64,000 nt of DNA, taken from Roseihalotalea indica. GTDB lineage: Bacteria > Bacteroidota > Bacteroidia > Cytophagales > Cyclobacteriaceae. Below are positions 61,324 through 64,000 of this stretch, piece by piece. Position numbers and translations under genes: made by a program. Every line of letters begins with the position of its first letter. Position 1 is the first letter of the stretch. The notes beneath the pieces were generated by a model. It was not told the DNA's origin. It ran no database searches and was given only the letters and a program-made list of their open reading frames with translations. The stretch covers positions 62,001 to 126,000 of the forward strand of contig NZ_JAINFL010000012.1 in the NCBI RefSeq assembly GCF_022458895.1. Reading direction: 5' to 3'.

Positions 61324-63705
61324 TTAGAATTCTATTCGATAGGTCAGTACAGGAATGAGGCCTAACTGGTACTTGGTAACTACTTTTTGCTGTAATACAT
61401 CATAATATTGAAACGCCACGTTCTGCTGGTTTAGGGCATTCTGCAAGTCCAGTGACCATACACTGGTAAAGCGATCAGTATTTTTGCGCAGGCTGATACG
61501 AAGGTCTATTTTAAAGTAGGCGGGCAATTGCTGAGAGTAAGCCAGGTCATCCTGAAAAACGGTAGTCTGGCTAGCCTGGGAGGCAGCGGCGTCAATAGGA
61601 GTAGTGCGTAAACCACCCAGGTAGTTAGCCCGCAGGTTAATACCGATGACTCGCTGCTTTTCCGAGTGCTGCCAGAGAAACTCCTTGCCCCCGGTAAAGC
61701 TAACCGCATAATTCCCATTGAAGCGGGTATCTCGCTGAATACCATCGGCCCCCGTATACTTTGATTCATAGATCGAGCTACTCAGCAGAAAGTAGTAACT
61801 ATCAGACAGGCTTTTCTCAGCCGTTAGTTCTATCCCGTAGTTTTTGCCGGTTCCTTCGTTAACCAGGGCCTCGTCTACAAATCCCTCAAACAGGTTTAAG
61901 GTAGAAAACGAACTGCTTGAATTGGTAGAAATCGGCACATTAAATAAAGACTGATAATAAGCTTCCGTACGTATGCGGGAAGTTTCGCTAACCTGATAGT
62001 CGTACCCCAGCACGTAGTGGTGCGCTTTGGTGAGGCCCAGATTGAGGTTAGCCTGAGGCCGAGGTGCCCCTAGCACGTCGGTTGGTATGGTAGAAAAATA
62101 CACGCCCGGTAACTGCATCTGGCTGTGTAGCCCATAAGCCAGCCTTACCGATTGCTGAGGGCTTACGGTCCATTGCACCTGGGTGCGAGGTTCCAATGAT
62201 TGAGAGCCGTTGAGCGAGAAGTGAGTATAATGTAAACCAGCCTGCCAGGACAAGCGGTCGGTAAGTTGCCATTTGTGTTGTACGTAGGGTTGTATCAGTA
62301 GACCGTCACCTTCGCCGGAGATGAGCGTTTGAGGAGTATTGCCGATAGAATCGCCCTCATTACTGCTAAGGTCGTAATTCATATAAGTCAGAAAGAAACC
62401 ACCCGTGATTGAGCGGCGCTCGGATAGTTTGTGGGTGATGGCTGAGGTAATGGACAGACGAACCTCCTGGTACTGATCTTCTTCCAGCCGTTGGGTTGCA
62501 TAATCTTCCGTAAGAATATCGCCGAAGCGTTCGCTGCTGAGTGCCGAAGCCGCCACTACTGATTTCAGAGATGTACGCTCATTCAAAGATATTGTATGGG
62601 TTGCCCCTACCGCTCCCATATCATTGCCGAAGGTGATATCATAGCGGTCTTTCTGCGTTTCCCAGGCGCTAGAGTCACGAGATGCATTAAATACATTGCT
62701 GCCAGTGCCGCCTATGCCAAAGACCGTAAAAGTACCGGCCTTCTGGGTGGGAAACGTCAGGTTGAATGACAAATCCTGAAAGGTAATCTGCTCGCCACCA
62801 AAGTCAATGCCCAGTACGTTGGTCAGCAAGCCTACGGTAGAGTAACGGTAATTCACCAGATACGAGCTTGCGCTATTCTCTGCAAAGGGCCCTTCAGCAG
62901 CAAATTCTAACCCGATCAGGCCTGCCTGCACGGTATACTCACGCTGCTGGTTGTTACCTCGACGCAGCCGGATGTCAAAAGCTCCCCCAATGGCGTTGCC
63001 GTACTGGGCCGGAAAGGCACCGGTCAGAAAGTGGGAGTTATCCAGCATTTGTGTACTCAGAATACTCTGGCTACCACTGCTTGACGCTCGCCGGTCGCTA
63101 AAGGTGCCAGCGTTGGAAAGGTGGTTAGGGTTCACAATATCGATGCCTTCCAGCCGCCATAATAGGCTGTTGGGGGAGTTGCCTCGTACAGAGATATGGT
63201 TAGCCTGATCGTTCACCCCTACTACTCCCGGAAAGGAAGTTGCCAGCCGGGCAGGGTCGAAGAAGGTAGCCGCATAACGGCGCGTTTCCTCTACGGTAAA
63301 ACTGCGGCTGCTCAGTGGCTCAATGGCCTCGGGCGGCGTGCGCTGTTCTTCTACCACTACCTCATTCAGGTTTTGTGCTGAAGGAGTCAGAGTAATCTCC
63401 AGTACTGTCTCCTTGCCGGATTGCACTAATAAGTCAGGAATAGTATAGGATTGATAGCCTACGTAACTCGTCTTGAGAATATGACGGCCAATCGGCACAT
63501 TTTCCAGTAAAAAGTTGCCTTGAGTATCTGTGGTGGCACCCAGGGGTGGGTCAGTATCTCTTAAATATACCGAGGTGCCTTCCAAAGGTTGAAGCGTTTC
63601 ACTGTCGATCACCCGTCCCCGAATAGTTTGAGTGATGTTTTGAGAATAGGCAGGAAGGATAAGCAGTAGGGCTAGCCCAATAAGGAAAGATTGTTTCAGC
63701 GACAT
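61324..63705 (-). CDS. TonB-dependent outer-membrane receptor with CarboxypepD_reg-like domain
   Basis: A 793-residue outer-membrane receptor. The signal peptide ends PAYSQ. A carboxypeptidase regulatory-like domain follows (RGRVIDSETLQPLEGTSVYL, FLLENVPIGRHILKTSYVGY), then a plug-like domain (NEVVVEEQRTPPEA, ISVRGNSPNSLLWRLEGIDI) and a long beta-barrel ending LGLIPVLTYRIEF with the aromatic C-terminus. It lacks a SusD partner, so it is not a typical polysaccharide locus; the substrate could be a metal chelate or small glycan. A TATCTTTG -7-like box is at 63736-63743 on the minus strand. Confidence 0.92.
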   Translation of the reverse strand: MSLKQSFLIGLALLLILPAYSQNITQTIRGRVIDSETLQPLEGTSVYLRDTDPPLGATTDTQGNFLLENVPIGRHILKTSYVGYQSYTIPDLLVQSGKETVLEITLTPSAQNLNEVVVEEQRTPPEAIEPLSSRSFTVEETRRYAATFFDPARLATSFPGVVGVNDQANHISVRGNSPNSLLWRLEGIDIVNPNHLSNAGTFSDRRASSSGSQSILSTQMLDNSHFLTGAFPAQYGNAIGGAFDIRLRRGNNQQREYTVQAGLIGLEFAAEGPFAENSASSYLVNYRYSTVGLLTNVLGIDFGGEQITFQDLSFNLTFPTQKAGTFTVFGIGGTGSNVFNASRDSSAWETQKDRYDITFGNDMGAVGATHTISLNERTSLKSVVAASALSSERFGDILTEDYATQRLEEDQYQEVRLSITSAITHKLSERRSITGGFFLTYMNYDLSSNEGDSIGNTPQTLISGEGDGLLIQPYVQHKWQLTDRLSWQAGLHYTHFSLNGSQSLEPRTQVQWTVSPQQSVRLAYGLHSQMQLPGVYFSTIPTDVLGAPRPQANLNLGLTKAHHYVLGYDYQVSETSRIRTEAYYQSLFNVPISTNSSSSFSTLNLFEGFVDEALVNEGTGKNYGIELTAEKSLSDSYYFLLSSSIYESKYTGADGIQRDTRFNGNYAVSFTGGKEFLWQHSEKQRVIGINLRANYLGGLRTTPIDAAASQASQTTVFQDDLAYSQQLPAYFKIDLRISLRKNTDRFTSVWSLDLQNALNQQNVAFQYYDVLQQKVVTKYQLGLIPVLTYRIEF

Positions 63706-64000
63706 AGTGTAGATATCTTCTTCTTATCAAAGAAACAAAGATACCCCACTAATGATTTTAGAAAAGGTCAAAGGTATAATTGTTGCTCCAGAATTTTGGT
63801 GTATCTCATTACTAGAACAAAAGCAAGTTGACCGACTAACCGGTAATTGTTGGCAGTAGGCAGGTGGCAGTAAAGGTTGTGTTATTATTTAAAAGACTGC
63901 TAACTGCTTATCGCTACCTGCCTTGCCAACCACTTCAATCTCTCAACACTAGAAATAGCACTCTTTTTCCGAATAAATAGATACGAACCCAATTATTTTT
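63706..64000. other. Intergenic edge region with promoter candidate
   Basis: 295 bp to the window end. It contains the TATCTTTG box (minus, 63736-63743) for the receptor and the heptad element at 63850. The last ~65 bp show no gene. Confidence 0.4.
63850..63930. repeat. Inverted heptad-period repeat element (copy G)
   Basis: The left arm is TTGGCAG, TAGGCAG, GTGGCAG (63850-63870); the right arm is CTGCTAA, CTGCTTA, TCGCTAC, CTGCCTT, GCCAACC. Arms are roughly complementary. The TTGGCAG word is shared with copies F and H. Confidence 0.6.

Noticed and set aside
1..64000. CRISPR array
   Set aside because: No regularly spaced identical repeats with unique spacers; the heptad arrays have no spacers.
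1..64000. tRNA or rRNA genes
   Set aside because: No cloverleaf-like stretch with GTTCRANNC or rRNA-conserved words found in any spacer by eye; a tRNAscan run would settle it.

Overview
The window looks like chromosomal DNA of a free-living, probably marine, member of the Bacteroidota, most likely order Cytophagales. The signs are TonB-dependent receptor and beta-barrel outer-membrane proteins, many lipoproteins, PadR-coupled MacB/FtsX permeases with a permease-prefix domain, M1 peptidases, and promoters of the Bacteroidota type (TTG-19-TAnnTTTG, textbook form upstream of rplS). I saw no rRNA, tRNA, CRISPR array or intact insertion sequence.

Layout. 0-2.4 kb: end of an EmrA/HlyD-type fusion protein and its EmrB-type exporter. 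2.6-18.3 kb: a broken-up molybdenum cofactor locus (moeA, moaC, moaE, moaD, moaA) with an OmpA lipoprotein, a beta-barrel protein, a 2145-residue hybrid histidine kinase with about 13 PAS domains, two response regulators, and an uncharacterised sulfotransferase-like/class IV aminotransferase gene pair placed directly behind moaD-moaE. 18.4-25.6 kb: porin-like protein, a lone nuoK, a sensor kinase, a class III aminotransferase, a methyltransferase and a short M1 peptidase. 25.6-36 kb: a gene-poor stretch, an unknown helical protein, DUF1684, a large M1 peptidase, a membrane glycosyltransferase-like protein, HupE/UreJ, and a PadR-permease operon.

36-43.4 kb: a two-lobed aspartic protease with PDZ, a VWA/AAA+ (magnesium-chelatase-like) pair, an AlbA/Schlafen-type protein, PIN-PhoH and a PRC-barrel protein. 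43.5-47.3 kb: rplS, a lipoprotein, thioredoxin, a gene-poor kilobase and an unknown membrane protein. 47.3-50.8 kb: an SDR protein lacking the usual YxxxK, divergent from a coupled kynU-kmo operon (kynurenine to 3-hydroxyanthranilate). 50.8-63.7 kb: three PQQ-type sugar dehydrogenase-like lipoproteins (one with its own cytochrome c domain), a Kelch/IPT lipoprotein, a second copy of the helical unknown family, a small defence islet (PD-(D/E)XK nuclease plus MntA-HepT toxin-antitoxin), a decayed pseudogene and a TonB-dependent receptor.

The most unexpected structure is outside the genes. At least eight intergenic spacers carry degenerate arrays with a strict 7-nt period, usually as two opposed arms that fold into a long hairpin. 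Separate loci share words, so they look like a dispersed family. All functions are read from sequence motifs and family knowledge; no database search was run.
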